This document shows positions 31,303 through 44,058 of a stretch of DNA of 64,000 nucleotides, piece by piece; within the stretch, counting starts at the first letter, position 1; each line of letters begins with the position of its first letter. The stretch spans positions 1 through 64,000 of the forward strand of contig NZ_BNEO01000007.1 in NCBI RefSeq assembly GCF_014905415.1. The letters run 5' to 3'. The notes below the pieces were generated by a model. It searched no databases, was not told where the DNA came from, and was given only the letters and a program-made list of their open reading frames with translations. Source of the stretch: Virgibacillus salexigens (GTDB taxonomy: Bacteria > Bacillota > Bacilli > Bacillales > Amphibacillaceae). Made by a program: the position numbers and the translations under genes.

Positions 31303-32493
31303 ATGGCTAAAGAAAAGTTCGATCGCTCTAAAAGTCACGTGAACGTTGGTACAATTGGACACGTTGACCATGGTAAAACTACGTTAACTGCAGCAATTAC
31401 AATTGTAATGCACAAAAAATCTGGTAAAGGTACTGAAATGGCTTATGACCAAATCGATAACGCGCCAGAAGAGAAAGAGCGTGGAATCACTATCGCAACT
31501 TCTCACGTAGAATATGAAACTGACACTCGTCACTATGCACACGTTGACTGCCCAGGACACGCTGACTATGTTAAAAACATGATCACTGGTGCTGCTCAAA
31601 TGGACGGCGCTATCCTAGTAGTATCTGCTGCAGATGGTCCAATGCCACAAACTCGTGAGCACATCCTACTATCTAAAAACGTTGGGGTACCTTCCATCGT
31701 TGTATTCCTTAACAAAACAGATATGGTAGATGACGAAGAGCTTCTTGAACTTGTTGAAATGGAAGTTCGTGACCTATTAACAGAATACGATTTCCCTGGT
31801 GATGATGTACCAGTAATCAAAGGTTCTGCCCTTAAAGCAATTGAAGGAGATGCAGAATACGAAGAGAAAATCGTTGAACTTATGGCTGCAGTTGATGAGT
31901 ACATTCCAACTCCAGACCGTGACAAAGATAAACCATTCATGATGCCAGTTGAGGACGTATTCTCAATCACTGGTCGTGGTACAGTTGCTACTGGTCGTGT
32001 AGAACGTGGTGAAGTACGTGTTGGTGATGATGTTGAAATCATCGGCCTTAACGAAAAAGCTGCTAAAACTACTGTAACTGGTGTAGAAATGTTCCGTAAG
32101 CTTCTAGATTACGCTGAAGCTGGCGATAACATTGGTGCACTACTACGTGGTGTAGCACGTGATGATATCAACCGTGGACAAGTGTTGGCTAAACCAGGTT
32201 CAATCACTCCACACACGAAATTTAAATCTGAAGTTTACGTACTATCTAAAGAAGAAGGTGGACGTCATACTCCGTTCTTCCAAAACTATCGTCCACAATT
32301 CTATTTCCGTACTACTGACGTAACTGGTGTTATCACTCTACCAGAAGGTACTGAAATGGTTATGCCTGGAGATAACATTGAAATGACTGTAGAGCTTATT
32401 TCCCCAATCGCTATTGAAGATGGTACTCGCTTCTCTATTCGTGAAGGCGGACGTACAGTTGGATCTGGCGTTGTAACTGAAATTAACGAGTAA
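31303..32493 (+). CDS. tuf: Elongation factor Tu
   Basis: GTPase delivering aminoacyl-tRNA, 396 residues. G1 GHVDHGKTT, effector [15 protein letters not shown]3 DCPGHADY, G4 NKTDM and the domain II-III sequence are complete. AAAGGAGG precedes ATG 31303. Strong codon bias typical of highly expressed genes. It is the last str operon gene and is closed by a strong terminator. Confidence 0.98.
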   Translation: MAKEKFDRSKSHVNVGTIGHVDHGKTTLTAAITIVMHKKSGKGTEMAYDQIDNAPEEKERGITIATSHVEYETDTRHYAHVDCPGHADYVKNMITGAAQMDGAILVVSAADGPMPQTREHILLSKNVGVPSIVVFLNKTDMVDDEELLELVEMEVRDLLTEYDFPGDDVPVIKGSALKAIEGDAEYEEKIVELMAAVDEYIPTPDRDKDKPFMMPVEDVFSITGRGTVATGRVERGEVRVGDDVEIIGLNEKAAKTTVTGVEMFRKLLDYAEAGDNIGALLRGVARDDINRGQVLAKPGSITPHTKFKSEVYVLSKEEGGRHTPFFQNYRPQFYFRTTDVTGVITLPEGTEMVMPGDNIEMTVELISPIAIEDGTRFSIREGGRTVGSGVVTEINE

Positions 32494-32500
32494 TTAAATA

Positions 32501-32538
32501 AAAAAACCGTAGATGTAACATTCATCTGCGGTTTTTTA
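32501..32538 (+). terminator. Terminator of the str operon
   Basis: A 15-bp stem, AAAAAACCGTAGATG (32501-32515) with CATCTGCGGTTTTTT (32523-32537), one G-T pair, is directly followed by A/T sequence. The A/T-rich stem base could work in both directions. Confidence 0.9.
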
Positions 32539-32760
32539 TTATGTTGATTTCGTATTATTTTTTTGAACTTCTCAACAAGGTCTAAACCTATTTATAGCAT
32601 GCTTTTTAGTGCAAGAAACCTTAACTCAGAAATGAAACTTGCAGATTGCTAAAAATTTCTGCTTACTACTAATAGAAAATTTCTTTCATCCCTTGCAATC
32701 ACTAGCTATAACAAGTATAATACATAAATGTGCAATTACCTATAAATTATCGATAAAGGG

Positions 32761-33231
<471 letters not shown>

Positions 33232-33260
33232 TTCTTTTTTATAAATAGGAGGTGTAACGG

Positions 33261-33890
33261 ATGACGAAAGGAATCTTAGGTCGTAAAATCGGCATGACTC
33301 AGCTTTTCTCTGAAACTGGTGAATTAATTCCCGTAACAGTAATTCAAGCTGAGCCAAATGTTGTTTTGCAAAAAAGAACAATGGAAAATGACGGTTATGA
33401 AGCACTACAACTCGGTTTTGCTGATGTAAAGGAATCACGTACTAATAAGGCGGAAAAAGGTCATGCTGAAAAAGCAAACACAACCCCTAAGCGCTACGTT
33501 CGTGAAATCCGTAACGCAAATCTTGACGAACATGAAGTAGGTCAAGAAATCAGCGTGAATGTTTTTGAAGCAGGAGAAAAAATCGATGTTACTGGTACAA
33601 CGAAAGGGAAAGGATTCCAAGGTTCAATTAAGCGTCACAACCAACAACGTGGCCCAATGTCCCATGGTTCCCATTTTCACAGAAGTCCTGGTGCACTTGG
33701 TTCTATTGACCCAATGCGCGTATTTAAAGGAAGACCTCTTCCGGGACGTATGGGTGGAGATCAAGTAACGATTCAAAACCTTGAGGTTGTAAAAGTAGAC
33801 GAAGAAAGTAATCTTCTATTAGTGAAAGGGAATGTCCCTGGAGCGAAAAAATCATTTGTGAAAATAACAAGTACTATTAAGGCTAACTAA
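33261..33890 (+). CDS. rplC: 50S ribosomal protein L3
   Basis: uL3, 209 residues as in B. subtilis, an early assembly protein reaching toward the peptidyl transferase centre. The signature [22 protein letters not shown] is visible, as is the N-terminal [24 protein letters not shown] precedes ATG 33261; it follows rpsJ by 29 nt. Confidence 0.97.
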   Translation: MTKGILGRKIGMTQLFSETGELIPVTVIQAEPNVVLQKRTMENDGYEALQLGFADVKESRTNKAEKGHAEKANTTPKRYVREIRNANLDEHEVGQEISVNVFEAGEKIDVTGTTKGKGFQGSIKRHNQQRGPMSHGSHFHRSPGALGSIDPMRVFKGRPLPGRMGGDQVTIQNLEVVKVDEESNLLLVKGNVPGAKKSFVKITSTIKAN

Positions 33891-33916
33891 TCATACACAC
33901 GAAGGGAGGATATGTC

Positions 33917-34540
33917 ATGCCTAAAGTAGCACTATTGAAACAAGACGGTACACAAGCTGGCGATTTAGAATTGAACGATGCTGTATTCGGTATTGAGCCA
34001 AATACGCATGTTTTACATGAAGCAGTAGTTATGCAAGGTGCATCTACACGCCAAGGGACGCATGCGGTTAAAAACCGTTCTGAAGTTCGTGGCGGTGGTC
34101 GCAAACCATGGCGCCAAAAAGGAACTGGTCGTGCACGTCAAGGATCTATCCGCTCACCGCAATGGGTAGGTGGTGGAACTGTATTCGGACCAACTCCACG
34201 CAGCTATAGCTATAAATTACCGAAGAAAGTACGTCGTTTAGCAATGAAATCTGCATTGTCTTCAAAAGTAAAAGAAGATAATCTTGTTGTTTTGGAAGGT
34301 ATTGCAATGGATGCTCCAAAAACAAAAGAAGTAGTAAAAATGTTAGAAGCTTTGAGCATTGATACGAAAGCTTTGATTGTAGTTGCTGAGAAAGACGAAA
34401 CAGTCATCCGTTCAGCAAATAATCTTCAATCAGTAACTGTATTAACTGTTGAAGAATTAAATGTTCTAGACTTGCTTGGACATGACAAGCTGATCCTAAC
34501 GAAGGATGCAGCTGAAAAAGCAGGGGAGGTGCTTGCATAA
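33917..34540 (+). CDS. rplD: 50S ribosomal protein L4
   Basis: uL4, 207 residues, with a globular domain and the long exit-tunnel loop ([22 protein letters not shown]). In E. coli L4 represses the S10 operon; that mechanism is not established in Bacillus. GAAGGGAGG precedes ATG 33917. Its stop overlaps the rplW ATG by one nucleotide. Confidence 0.97.
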   Translation: MPKVALLKQDGTQAGDLELNDAVFGIEPNTHVLHEAVVMQGASTRQGTHAVKNRSEVRGGGRKPWRQKGTGRARQGSIRSPQWVGGGTVFGPTPRSYSYKLPKKVRRLAMKSALSSKVKEDNLVVLEGIAMDAPKTKEVVKMLEALSIDTKALIVVAEKDETVIRSANNLQSVTVLTVEELNVLDLLGHDKLILTKDAAEKAGEVLA

Positions 34541-34827
34541 TGAAAGATCCACGTGATATTATAAAGCGCCCTGTCATTACGGAGCATTCAGCTGATTTAA
34601 TGGCAGAAAAAAAATACACGTTTGAGGTAGCTCCAAAAGCAAACAAAACAGAAATTAAGAATGCTGTAGAATTAGTTTTCGGAGTGAAGGTTGTAAAAGT
34701 TAACACATTAAACCTAAAAGGTAAGTTTAAGCGTATGGGTCGTTACGGTGGATATCGCCCAGATCGTAAAAAAGCTATTGTCGAGCTTTCGGAAGATAGT
34801 AAAGAACTAGACTTCTTTGAAGCATAA
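34540..34827 (+). CDS. rplW: 50S ribosomal protein L23
   Basis: uL23 lies at the tunnel exit and docks SRP and trigger factor. 95 residues with [34 protein letters not shown] and [16 protein letters not shown]. The ribosome site GGGGAGGTG is inside rplD, and the start overlaps the rplD stop (TAATG), so the two are coupled. Confidence 0.96.
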   Translation: MKDPRDIIKRPVITEHSADLMAEKKYTFEVAPKANKTEIKNAVELVFGVKVVKVNTLNLKGKFKRMGRYGGYRPDRKKAIVELSEDSKELDFFEA

Positions 34828-34858
34828 AAAAAGAAATTCGTAAAAGGAGGGAAAAAAG

Positions 34859-35689
34859 ATGGCGATTAAAAAGTTTAAACCAACGTCCAATGGTAGACGT
34901 AATATGTCCGTATCTGACTTTGCTGAAATCACTACAGATACGCCTGAAAAATCCCTTTTAAGCCCTGTTTACAAACGCGGCGGTCGTAATAATCAAGGGA
35001 AATTAACTGTTCGTCATCAAGGTGGCGGCCACAAGCGTCAATACCGTATCATTGACTTCAAACGTGATAAAGATGGTATACCAGGACGCGTTGCTACTGT
35101 TGAATATGATCCAAACCGTTCAGCTAACATTGCGTTAATTAACTATGCTGATGGTGAAAAACGTTATATCCTTGCTCCTAAAGGAGTAAAAGTAGGTCAG
35201 GAAATAGAGTCTGGCGAAAATGCTGATATCAAACTTGGTAATGCTTTGCCACTGGCTAACATTCCTGTCGGTACAATTATTCACAATGTCGAGTTGAAAC
35301 CAGGTCGTGGTGGACAACTAGCACGTTCAGCTGGAGCGGATGCTCAAATTCTTGGACGTGAAGACAAATATACGTTGGTTCGTCTAGCATCAGGAGAAGT
35401 TCGTTTAATTCTATCTACTTGTCGCGCAACTGTAGGTCAAGTTGGTAATATTGAGCATGAACTTGTACGTGTTGGTAAAGCAGGTCGTTCTCGTTGGTTA
35501 GGCAAACGCCCAACTGTACGCGGATCTGTAATGAACCCTAATGATCACCCGCACGGTGGTGGTGAAGGACGTGCTCCTATCGGTCGTAAGTCACCAATGT
35601 CACCTTGGGGTAAACCAACACTTGGATATAAAACGCGTCAACGTAATAAGCCAAGTGATAAATATATCGTTCGTAAGCGTAAAAAATAG
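34859..35689 (+). CDS. rplB: 50S ribosomal protein L2
   Basis: uL2, 276 residues, needed for subunit association and peptidyl transferase. The conserved C-terminal [17 protein letters not shown] (with the functionally important His) and the basic tail VRKRKK are intact. AAAGGAGGG precedes ATG 34859. It is spaced 31 nt from rplW. Confidence 0.97.
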   Translation: MAIKKFKPTSNGRRNMSVSDFAEITTDTPEKSLLSPVYKRGGRNNQGKLTVRHQGGGHKRQYRIIDFKRDKDGIPGRVATVEYDPNRSANIALINYADGEKRYILAPKGVKVGQEIESGENADIKLGNALPLANIPVGTIIHNVELKPGRGGQLARSAGADAQILGREDKYTLVRLASGEVRLILSTCRATVGQVGNIEHELVRVGKAGRSRWLGKRPTVRGSVMNPNDHPHGGGEGRAPIGRKSPMSPWGKPTLGYKTRQRNKPSDKYIVRKRKK

Positions 35690-35744
35690 TTAAATCTAGT
35701 GGCGGGACATCACCCGTCTCTCAATTGCGAAAGGAGGTTTATCC

Positions 35745-36023
35745 ATGGGTCGTAGTTTGAAAAAAGGACCTTTTGCAGATGACCATCTGATGTCAAAGAT
35801 TGAAACGTTAAATGAAAGTGACAAAAAACAAGTAATTAAGACTTGGTCACGCCGTTCTACTATATTCCCTACTTTTGTTGGCCACACCATTGCTGTGTAT
35901 GACGGACGCAAACATGTACCGGTTTACATCACAGAAGATATGGTTGGACATAAATTAGGAGAATTCGCGCCAACACGCACTTACAGAGGGCACGGTGGCG
36001 ACGATAAGAAAACAAAACGCTAA
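35745..36023 (+). CDS. rpsS: 30S ribosomal protein S19
   Basis: uS19, 92 residues, in the 30S head with S13. Signatures [14 protein letters not shown] and [23 protein letters not shown] (here [20 protein letters not shown]) are present. GAAAGGAGG precedes ATG 35745. The 55-nt gap to rplB is slightly wider than its neighbours. Confidence 0.97.
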   Translation: MGRSLKKGPFADDHLMSKIETLNESDKKQVIKTWSRRSTIFPTFVGHTIAVYDGRKHVPVYITEDMVGHKLGEFAPTRTYRGHGGDDKKTKR

Positions 36024-36041
36024 TGAGAGGAGGCACACAAC

Positions 36042-36383
36042 ATGCAAGCTAAAGCCGTTGCTAAATCGGTTCGTATTGCTCCTCGTAAAGTACGTTTAGT
36101 CGTTGATCTTATTCGAGGAAAAAATGTTGGTGAAGCAATTGCGATATTACGCCATACACAACGCGGTGCTTCTCCAGTCGTAGAAAAAGTATTAAATTCT
36201 GCTGTAGCTAATGCAGAACATAATTATGAGATGGATACAGACAATCTAGTGATTTCAGAAGCATATGTCAATGAAGGTGCTACTTTGAAACGTTTCCGTC
36301 CACGTGCACAAGGACGTGCAAGTAGAATCAACAAACGCACTAGCCACATTACAGTTGTGGTAACAGAAAAGAAGGAGGGATAG
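36042..36383 (+). CDS. rplV: 50S ribosomal protein L22
   Basis: uL22, 113 residues, lining the exit tunnel. [18 protein letters not shown] and the beta-hairpin loop [22 protein letters not shown] are wild type, with no macrolide-resistance type indel visible. AGAGGAGG precedes ATG 36042. It ends 3 nt before rpsC. Confidence 0.97.
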   Translation: MQAKAVAKSVRIAPRKVRLVVDLIRGKNVGEAIAILRHTQRGASPVVEKVLNSAVANAEHNYEMDTDNLVISEAYVNEGATLKRFRPRAQGRASRINKRTSHITVVVTEKKEG

Positions 36384-36386
36384 TCA

Positions 36387-37028
36387 GTGGGTCAAAAAGT
36401 AAATCCAACGGGTCTTCGTGTCGGTATTATTAAAGACTGGGAGTCTAAATGGTACGCAGGCAAAGATTATGCAGACTTACTACATGAAGATATTAAAATA
36501 AGAGAATATCTTGAAAACCGTCTATCAATTGCTGCTGTTTCTTCTATCGACATTGAGCGTGCAGCAAACCGTGTAAACATTACAATTCATACTGGGAAAC
36601 CAGGAATGGTAATCGGTAAAGGCGGTTCAGAAGTAGAAGCGCTACGTAAATCATTGAACAGCTTAACTGGCAAGCGAGTTCATATCAATATCGTAGAAAT
36701 TAAAAAAGTAGACTTAGATGCGACGTTAGTTGCTGAAAATATTGCTCGTCAATTAGAGAATCGTATTTCTTTCCGTCGTGCTCAGAAACAATCTATTCAA
36801 CGTGCAATGCGCGCTGGGGCTAAAGGGATTAAAACACAAGTATCTGGTCGTCTTGGTGGAGCAGATATCGCTCGTGCGGAACATTATAGCGAAGGAACAG
36901 TACCACTACACACACTTCGTGCTGACATCGATTATGGCACAGCAGAAGCAGACACAACCTATGGTAAATTAGGTGTTAAAGTGTGGATCTATCGTGGAGA
37001 AGTCCTTCCAACTAAATCAGAAAAATAA
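36387..37028 (+). CDS. rpsC: 30S ribosomal protein S3
   Basis: uS3 at the mRNA entry site, with helicase activity together with S4 and S5. 213 residues. The KH domain motif [15 protein letters not shown] and the C-terminal [22 protein letters not shown] are present. The GTG start at 36387 follows GAAGGAGGG and yields [14 protein letters not shown], the family N-terminus. Confidence 0.97.
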   Translation: MGQKVNPTGLRVGIIKDWESKWYAGKDYADLLHEDIKIREYLENRLSIAAVSSIDIERAANRVNITIHTGKPGMVIGKGGSEVEALRKSLNSLTGKRVHINIVEIKKVDLDATLVAENIARQLENRISFRRAQKQSIQRAMRAGAKGIKTQVSGRLGGADIARAEHYSEGTVPLHTLRADIDYGTAEADTTYGKLGVKVWIYRGEVLPTKSEK

Positions 37029-37046
37029 GGAAGGGGGCAATGCATT

Positions 37047-37481
37047 ATGTTAATGCCTAAACGTGTGAAATATCGTAAACAACATCGTGGTAAAATGAGA
37101 GGCCAAGCTAAAGGTGGCACTACTGTGGCTTTTGGTGAATATGGTTTACAAGCAACAGAAGCTACTTGGATCACTAGTCGTCAAATCGAAGCTGCTCGTA
37201 TTGCAATGACACGTTACATGAAACGTGGCGGTAAAGTTTGGATCAAAATCTTTCCTGATAAACCATACACTGCAAAACCCCTAGAAGTTCGTATGGGTTC
37301 CGGTAAAGGTGCTCCTGAAGGATGGGTAGCAGTAGTGAAACCAGGAAAAATTATGTTTGAAATCGCAGGTGTATCAGAAGAGGTTGCTCGCGAAGCGTTG
37401 CGTCTTGCTTCTCATAAACTTCCGATTAAAACTAAGTTTGTAAAACGTGAAGAAATTGGTGGTGAAAGCAATGAAGGCTAA
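37047..37481 (+). CDS. rplP: 50S ribosomal protein L16
   Basis: uL16, 144 residues as in B. subtilis, organising the A-site tRNA region of 23S rRNA. Signatures [19 protein letters not shown] and [19 protein letters not shown] are intact. GAAGGGGG precedes ATG 37047. Its 3' end overlaps rpmC by 11 nt. Confidence 0.97.
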   Translation: MLMPKRVKYRKQHRGKMRGQAKGGTTVAFGEYGLQATEATWITSRQIEAARIAMTRYMKRGGKVWIKIFPDKPYTAKPLEVRMGSGKGAPEGWVAVVKPGKIMFEIAGVSEEVAREALRLASHKLPIKTKFVKREEIGGESNEG

Positions 37482-37671
37482 TGAAATTAGAGAACTAACC
37501 ACTGCCGAAATTGAACAAAAAGTTAAATCGTTAAAAGAAGAGTTATTTAATTTGCGTTTCCAACTTGCGACTGGTCAATTGGAAAATACGGCACGTATTC
37601 GTGAAGTAAGAAAAACAATTGCTCGCCTTAAAACTGTTGTACGCCAACGTGAACTTAGCGTAAATAACTAG
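37471..37671 (+). CDS. rpmC: 50S ribosomal protein L29
   Basis: uL29, 66 residues, a helical hairpin at the tunnel exit. From ATG 37471 it reads [18 protein letters not shown]; the upstream in-frame extension to 37447 lies inside rplP. GGTGGTGAAAGC gives a modest ribosome site, with coupling to rplP by an 11-nt overlap. Confidence 0.95.
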   Translation: MKANEIRELTTAEIEQKVKSLKEELFNLRFQLATGQLENTARIREVRKTIARLKTVVRQRELSVNN

Positions 37672-37697
37672 AAATCTGAGAGGAGGTTACCCTCAAA

Positions 37698-37961
37698 ATG
37701 ACTGAACGTAATAATCGTAAACTTTACACAGGCCGTGTTGTTTCTGACAAGTCGGATAAAACAATCACTGTTTTAGTTGAAACTTATAAGTTTCATAAAT
37801 TGTACGGTAAACGTGTTAAGTATTCTAAAAAATTCAAAGCACATGATGAGAATAACCAAGCAAAAACTGGTGATATCGTAAGTATCATGGAAACTCGTCC
37901 GCTATCAGCTACTAAACGTTTTCGTCTCGTTGAAATCGTTGAAGAAGCGGTAATTATATAA
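37698..37961 (+). CDS. rpsQ: 30S ribosomal protein S17
   Basis: uS17, 87 residues, an OB-fold primary 16S binder. [22 protein letters not shown] and [21 protein letters not shown] are typical. GAGAGGAGG precedes ATG 37698. The gap to rplN is 42 nt. Confidence 0.97.
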   Translation: MTERNNRKLYTGRVVSDKSDKTITVLVETYKFHKLYGKRVKYSKKFKAHDENNQAKTGDIVSIMETRPLSATKRFRLVEIVEEAVII

Positions 37962-37964
37962 TAA

Positions 37965-38372
<408 letters not shown>

Positions 38373-38408
38373 GCTTAAAAATTAGCCTTGTTAGGAGGTG
38401 CGTTAAGC

Positions 38409-38720
38409 ATGCATGTAAAAAAAGGTGATAAAGTAAAAGTTATTTCCGGTAAAGACCGTGGAAAAGAAGGCACTATCTTAGAAGCATTTCCCAAGAAGGA
38501 TCGTGTGCTCGTAGAAGGAATCAACATGATTAAAAAACATGCGAAACCTTCACAAGAGAATCCGCAAGGCGGTATTCTGAATCAAGAAGCAGCTATCCAT
38601 GTTTCTAATGTAATGCTAATAGACCCTAAATCCGGAGAACCAACTCGTGTTGGCCATGAAGAACGTGATGGAAAGAAAGTCCGCATCGCTAAAAAATCCG
38701 GTGAAGCGTTAGATAAATAG
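38409..38720 (+). CDS. rplX: 50S ribosomal protein L24
   Basis: uL24, 103 residues, an assembly initiator. The KOW motif [21 protein letters not shown] opens the protein. ATG 38409 behind TAGGAGGTG fits the family N-terminus (MHVKKGDKV); the frame extends upstream to 38388 only by chance. Confidence 0.96.
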   Translation: MHVKKGDKVKVISGKDRGKEGTILEAFPKKDRVLVEGINMIKKHAKPSQENPQGGILNQEAAIHVSNVMLIDPKSGEPTRVGHEERDGKKVRIAKKSGEALDK

Positions 38721-38742
38721 TTTCAGGCGAAAGGAGGGCCAC

Positions 38743-39285
38743 ATGATGAATCAATTGAAAACAAAGTACCAAGATGAAGTATTACCATCTTTAATGAATA
38801 AATTTAATTATGAATCTGTTATGCAAGTACCAGCAATCGAAAAAATTGTTATTAACATGGGTGTTGGTGATGCAGTACAGAACTCGAAAGCTTTGGATAA
38901 CGCTGTCGAAGAGCTTGCGTTAATTTCTGGTCAAAAACCAATGATAACTCGTGCTAAGAAATCTATCGCTGGATTCCGTCTACGTGAAGGTATGCCAATC
39001 GGCGCTAAAGTAACCCTTCGCGGAGAGCGTATGTACGAATTTCTTCAAAAGCTAATTGCAGTATCACTTCCACGTGTACGTGACTTCCGTGGTATCTCTA
39101 AAAAGGCTTTTGATGGTCGTGGAAATTACACATTAGGTGTTAAAGAACAACTAATTTTCCCAGAAATTAATTATGATAAAGTAAACAAGGTTCGTGGTAT
39201 GGATATTGTTATCGTAACAAGCTCTAATACTGACGAAGAAGCTCGTGAACTTCTGGCTCAACTAGGCATGCCTTTCCAAAAATAA
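38743..39285 (+). CDS. rplE: 50S ribosomal protein L5
   Basis: uL5, 180 residues, contacts 5S rRNA and P-site t[23 protein letters not shown] and the [24 protein letters not shown] block are complete. It starts at ATG 38743 or the adjacent ATG 38746 behind AAAGGAGGG. Confidence 0.97.
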   Translation: MMNQLKTKYQDEVLPSLMNKFNYESVMQVPAIEKIVINMGVGDAVQNSKALDNAVEELALISGQKPMITRAKKSIAGFRLREGMPIGAKVTLRGERMYEFLQKLIAVSLPRVRDFRGISKKAFDGRGNYTLGVKEQLIFPEINYDKVNKVRGMDIVIVTSSNTDEEARELLAQLGMPFQK

Positions 39286-39315
39286 GCCAAAGAGCTAATA
39301 CAAGGAGGGAAAATT

Positions 39316-39501
39316 GTGGCTAAAAAATCCATGATTGCAAAACAAAAACGTCCACAAAAATATCAAGTACGTGAGTATACACGTTGTGAGCGTTGTGGTC
39401 GTCCACATTCTGTAATCCGTAAATTTAAACTTTGCCGTATTTGTTTCCGCGAACTTGCCTATAAAGGTCAAATTCCTGGTGTCAAAAAAGCAAGCTGGTA
39501 A
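39316..39501 (+). CDS. rpsN: 30S ribosomal protein S14, zinc type
   Basis: uS14 of the short zinc-containing (type Z) form, 61 residues, with Cys24, Cys27, Cys40 and Cys43 as metal ligands. The GTG start at 39316 follows CAAGGAGGG. Bacillus species also carry a zinc-free S14 paralogue elsewhere for zinc starvation; none is in this window. Confidence 0.96.
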   Translation: MAKKSMIAKQKRPQKYQVREYTRCERCGRPHSVIRKFKLCRICFRELAYKGQIPGVKKASW

Positions 39502-39530
39502 ACCCCGATTCGGGAAGGAGGTAATGATTA

Positions 39531-39929
39531 ATGGTTATGACAGATCCAATCGCAGATATGCTAACTCGTATTCGTAATGCTAACATGGTAAAACATGAAA
39601 AGTTAGAGCTTCCTGCTTCTAAAATGAAAAAAGAGGTCGCAGACATCCTGAAACGTGAAGGTTTTGTTTCTGACTATGAGCTTGTTGAAGACAGCAAGCA
39701 AGGTATTCTGCGTATTTTCCTTAAATACGGTGTAAACGAAGAGCGAGTAATTACAGGTATCAAACGTATTAGTAAACCAGGACTACGTGTCTATGCAAAA
39801 GCTAATGAAGTACCTCGCGTACTTAACGGTTTAGGTATTGCTATCGTTTCAACTTCTAGAGGTGTGCTTTCTGACAAAGAAGCTCGTTCTCAAGCAGTTG
39901 GTGGCGAAGTAATTGCATATGTCTGGTAA
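39531..39929 (+). CDS. rpsH: 30S ribosomal protein S8
   Basis: uS8, 132 residues, a central 16S binder; in E. coli it represses the spc operon. [21 protein letters not shown] and the C-terminal [27 protein letters not shown] are complete. GGAAGGAGG precedes ATG 39531. Confidence 0.97.
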   Translation: MVMTDPIADMLTRIRNANMVKHEKLELPASKMKKEVADILKREGFVSDYELVEDSKQGILRIFLKYGVNEERVITGIKRISKPGLRVYAKANEVPRVLNGLGIAIVSTSRGVLSDKEARSQAVGGEVIAYVW

Positions 39930-39960
39930 TTGAACATTTATTGATGAGGAGGTGCATGGG

Positions 39961-40497
39961 ATGTCTCGTATAGGACTTAAACCGATTGAAATTCCCCAAG
40001 GTGTAGAAGTAAAATTCGATGGAACGGTAGTAACAGTTAAAGGACCTAAAGGTGAATTAACTAGAGATCTACATCCAGATATTAAAGTTAATATGGAAGA
40101 TAACGTGATTACGTTAGAACGTCCAAGTGATCACAAAGATCACCGCGCTCTACACGGAACGACTCGTAGCCTTATCAACAACATGGTTGAAGGTGTAAGT
40201 AAAGGGTTTGAAAAATCTCTTGAAATTATCGGGGTTGGTTACCGTGCTCTAAAACAAGGCAATAAAGTTGTGATTAACGCGGGTTACTCACACCCTGTTG
40301 AACTAGATCCAATCGACGGAATTGAAATTGAAGTACCGAAGAATACACAAATCGTTGTAAAAGGTATTGATAAAGAATTAGTTGGCGCTGTTGCTTCTAA
40401 CATTAGAGCAATTCGTCCTCCTGAACCGTATAAAGGTAAAGGGATTCGCTATGAAGGTGAATATGTACGTCGTAAAGAAGGTAAAACTGCTAAGTAA
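39961..40497 (+). CDS. rplF: 50S ribosomal protein L6
   Basis: uL6, 178 residues, near the factor-binding site. The duplicated fold ends with [20 protein letters not shown], the family signature. ATG 39961 gives [17 protein letters not shown] and follows GAGGAGGTG; the GTG at 39952 lies within that site and is not the start. Confidence 0.97.
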   Translation: MSRIGLKPIEIPQGVEVKFDGTVVTVKGPKGELTRDLHPDIKVNMEDNVITLERPSDHKDHRALHGTTRSLINNMVEGVSKGFEKSLEIIGVGYRALKQGNKVVINAGYSHPVELDPIDGIEIEVPKNTQIVVKGIDKELVGAVASNIRAIRPPEPYKGKGIRYEGEYVRRKEGKTAK

Positions 40498-40529
40498 GAA
40501 TAGTTAGGGAGCAGAAAGGAGTGACCTAA

Positions 40530-40892
40530 ATGATTACAAAACCTGACAAAAATGTTGTACGTAAAAGAAGGCACGCACGTGTACGTAAAAGTCTTTTCGG
40601 CACACAAGAGCGTCCGCGTCTAAACGTATATCGTTCAAATAAACACATCTATGTACAATTGATTGATGATATAGAAGGAGTTACTGTTGCAAGTGCTTCT
40701 ACGAAAGATAATGAACTGAATGCAGGCTCTACAAGCAATGTAGAAGCGGCAAAGCAGGTCGGAGAAATGATTGCTAAACGTGCTCAGGATAAAGGTTACA
40801 AATCGGTTGTTTTCGATCGCGGAGGCTACCTTTATCATGGACGTGTGAAAGCTTTGGCAGATGCTGCAAGAGAAGCAGGTCTTGAATTTTAA
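40530..40892 (+). CDS. rplR: 50S ribosomal protein L18
   Basis: uL18, 120 residues, binds 5S rRNA with L5. [27 protein letters not shown] and [25 protein letters not shown] are typical. AGAAAGGAG precedes ATG 40530. Gap of 20 nt to rpsE. Confidence 0.97.
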   Translation: MITKPDKNVVRKRRHARVRKSLFGTQERPRLNVYRSNKHIYVQLIDDIEGVTVASASTKDNELNAGSTSNVEAAKQVGEMIAKRAQDKGYKSVVFDRGGYLYHGRVKALADAAREAGLEF

Positions 40893-40912
40893 TCGATAAA
40901 GGAGGGACATAC

Positions 40913-41416
40913 ATGAGTAAAAACATTGATCCGAACAAATTAGATCTTGAAGAACGTGTTGTTACGGTCAACCGTGTTGCAAAAGTTGTAAAAGGTGGAC
41001 GTCGTTTCCGTTTTGCAGCTCTAGTAGTTGTCGGTGATAAAAATGGTCATGTAGGTTTTGGTACAGGGAAAGCTCAAGAAGTACCAGAAGCAATTAAAAA
41101 AGCAGTTGATGATGCAAAGAAAAATTTAATTTCAGTACCAATTGTTGGAACTACTATTCCGCATGAAATTCATGGTCAATATGGTTCAGGTAATGTATTA
41201 TTAAAACCAGCAACAGAAGGTACTGGAGTTATCTCTGGTGGACCAGTTCGTGCAATCTTAGAACTTGCTGGTGTAGGTGATATTCTAACGAAATCACTCG
41301 GTTCAAATACACCGATTAATATGATCCGTGCAACATTAAATGGACTATCAAACTTGAAGCGTGCAGAAGATGTAGCAAAACTACGTGGAAAGTCTGTAGA
41401 AGAACTGTTAGGATAA
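40913..41416 (+). CDS. rpsE: 30S ribosomal protein S5
   Basis: uS5, 167 residues, at the mRNA entry with a role in accuracy. The dsRNA-binding motif [23 protein letters not shown] and the spectinomycin-contact loop (VVKGGRRF region) are wild type. AAAGGAGGG precedes ATG 40913. Confidence 0.97.
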   Translation: MSKNIDPNKLDLEERVVTVNRVAKVVKGGRRFRFAALVVVGDKNGHVGFGTGKAQEVPEAIKKAVDDAKKNLISVPIVGTTIPHEIHGQYGSGNVLLKPATEGTGVISGGPVRAILELAGVGDILTKSLGSNTPINMIRATLNGLSNLKRAEDVAKLRGKSVEELLG

Positions 41417-41429
41417 GGAGGGAACTGTT

Positions 41430-41612
41430 ATGTCTAAAAAACTAGAAATCACCCTCACGCGCAGTGTTATTGGTGGAACAGAAGCACAAAAGAAAACTGT
41501 TCAAGCATTAGGATTAAAAAAAATTCGTCAATCAGTTGTTCATGAAGATACTCCAGCGCTTCGCGGCATGGTAGATAAAGTATCTCATTTACTAACGGTT
41601 AAAGAAGTTTAA
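41430..41612 (+). CDS. rpmD: 50S ribosomal protein L30
   Basis: uL30, 60 residues. [26 protein letters not shown] and the [19 protein letters not shown] helix are typical. AAGGAGGG precedes ATG 41430, 13 nt after rpsE. bacterial L30 is dispensable in some lineages but intact here. Confidence 0.96.
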   Translation: MSKKLEITLTRSVIGGTEAQKKTVQALGLKKIRQSVVHEDTPALRGMVDKVSHLLTVKEV

Positions 41613-41644
41613 TTTTAAAATCAGCGTAAAGAGGAGGTGCTCGA

Positions 41645-42085
41645 ATGAAACTTCATGAATTGAAGGCTGCAGAAGGTGCACGTAAAAACCGTAATCGTGT
41701 AGGTCGCGGTATGTCATCAGGTAACGGTAAAACTTCAGGACGTGGACATAAAGGACAAAAAGCACGTTCAGGCGGTGGAACTCGCCCAGGTTTTGAAGGT
41801 GGTCAAATGCCACTATTCCAACGTTTACCAAAACGAGGATTTACAAACATCCATCGTAAAGAGTTTGCTATTGTAAACTTAGATACGTTAAATCGTTTTG
41901 AAGACGGCACAGAAATTACACCTGAGCTATTACTGGAAGAAGGTGTCGTAAGCAAACTAAAAGCCGGTATTAAAGTACTAGGCAATGGTGCTATCGAAAA
42001 GAAACTAACAGTAAAAGCTCATAAGTTCTCGGCTTCAGCTAAAGAAGCAATCGAGGCAGCGGGCGGTCAAACAGAGGTGATCTAA
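41645..42085 (+). CDS. rplO: 50S ribosomal protein L15
   Basis: uL15, 146 residues, a late assembly protein. The Gly/Arg-rich N-terminal extension ([33 protein letters not shown] in outline) and the globular C-terminal domain are complete. GAGGAGGTG precedes ATG 41645. The stop overlaps the secY start (TAATG). Confidence 0.97.
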   Translation: MKLHELKAAEGARKNRNRVGRGMSSGNGKTSGRGHKGQKARSGGGTRPGFEGGQMPLFQRLPKRGFTNIHRKEFAIVNLDTLNRFEDGTEITPELLLEEGVVSKLKAGIKVLGNGAIEKKLTVKAHKFSASAKEAIEAAGGQTEVI

Positions 42086-43380
42086 TGTTCCGTACAATCT
42101 CCAATTTTATGCGCGTAGGTGACATTAGACGGAAAATAATCTTCACATTACTTATGTTAATTGTCTTCCGTCTAGGCACATTTATTCCTGTGCCGTTTAC
42201 AGATAAGCAAGCACTTGATCAATTGATGAGCTCACAAAATGTGTTTGGTTTTCTAAATACATTTGGTGGGGGAGCACTACAAAACTTTTCAGTTCTTGCC
42301 ATGGGGATTATGCCTTACATTACAGCGTCTATTATTATGCAACTCTTGCAAATGGATGTTGTACCTAAATTTGCAGAATGGAAAAAGCAAGGTGATGCGG
42401 GTCGGAAGAAATTGGCACAGGTTACGCGTTACGGCACGATCGTACTTGCATTTATCCAAGCAATTGCGATGTCAATTGGCTTCAATGCAATGGCAGGTGG
42501 TATGTTAATCTCAGACCCTGGCGTAATGAAGTTCCTTGTTATTGCAATTGTCTTAACAAGTGGAACAGCATTTCTGATGTGGCTCGGCGAACAAATCACT
42601 GCAAATGGAGTAGGTAATGGTATTTCCATTATCATTTTTGCAGGTATCGTTGCAGCTGTGCCAAATGGAGTGAAACAATTATACAGCCAGTATTTTGTAA
42701 ATCCTGGTGATGATTTGTTTATTAATATTGTTATTGTTGCACTAATTGCTTTGGTAGTTGTAGCAGTGACGGTTGGTGTTATCTTTATTCAACAGGCATT
42801 GCGCAAAATACCAATTCAATACGCCAAAAAACTTGTTAATCGCTCTCCGGTTGGCGGACATTCTACACATTTACCATTAAAAGTAAATGCTGCTGGAGTA
42901 ATCCCAGTCATCTTTGCGATTGCATTTATAATGGCACCAAGTACGGTTGCCGGTTTCTTTGAAGGTAATGAAATAGCGGCTACGATTCAGCGTATATTCG
43001 ATTATACACAGCCAATTGGTATGGTTATCTATGTGGCATTAATAATTGCTTTCACTTATTTCTATACCTTTGTTCAAGTTAATCCAGAACAAATGGCCGA
43101 GAATTTACAAAAACAAGGTGGTTACATCCCGGGGATTCGCCCAGGTAAGAACACAGAAACGTATTTAACAAGAGTTCTTTACCGTTTAACGTTTGTAGGT
43201 GCATTGTTTTTAGCGGCTGTATCTGTACTACCTATTGCCCTTGGTGGAATGGCGAATCTACCTGCTTCTGTACAAATTGGCGGAACGAGTTTGTTAATCG
43301 TTGTAGGTGTAGCCCTGCAAACGATGAAACAATTGGAAAGTCAGTTAGTAAAGCGTCACTACAAAGGGTTTATAAAGTAA
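42085..43380 (+). CDS. secY: Protein translocase subunit SecY
   Basis: Channel-forming subunit of SecYEG, 431 residues with ten predicted membrane helices. Signatures GIMPYITASIIMQLL, the plug region before it (FSVLAMG) and the cytosolic loop NPEQMAENLQKQGGYIPGIRPG, needed for SecA and ribosome contact, are present. It overlaps rplO by one nucleotide, with AGAGGTGATC as ribosome site. Confidence 0.97.
   Translation: MFRTISNFMRVGDIRRKIIFTLLMLIVFRLGTFIPVPFTDKQALDQLMSSQNVFGFLNTFGGGALQNFSVLAMGIMPYITASIIMQLLQMDVVPKFAEWKKQGDAGRKKLAQVTRYGTIVLAFIQAIAMSIGFNAMAGGMLISDPGVMKFLVIAIVLTSGTAFLMWLGEQITANGVGNGISIIIFAGIVAAVPNGVKQLYSQYFVNPGDDLFINIVIVALIALVVVAVTVGVIFIQQALRKIPIQYAKKLVNRSPVGGHSTHLPLKVNAAGVIPVIFAIAFIMAPSTVAGFFEGNEIAATIQRIFDYTQPIGMVIYVALIIAFTYFYTFVQVNPEQMAENLQKQGGYIPGIRPGKNTETYLTRVLYRLTFVGALFLAAVSVLPIALGGMANLPASVQIGGTSLLIVVGVALQTMKQLESQLVKRHYKGFIK

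Positions 43381-44058
<678 letters not shown>

Noticed and set aside
31596-32042. Minus-strand 148-codon frame inside tuf
   Set aside because: Ser/Arg/Thr-rich shadow typical of the reverse strand of a highly biased gene.
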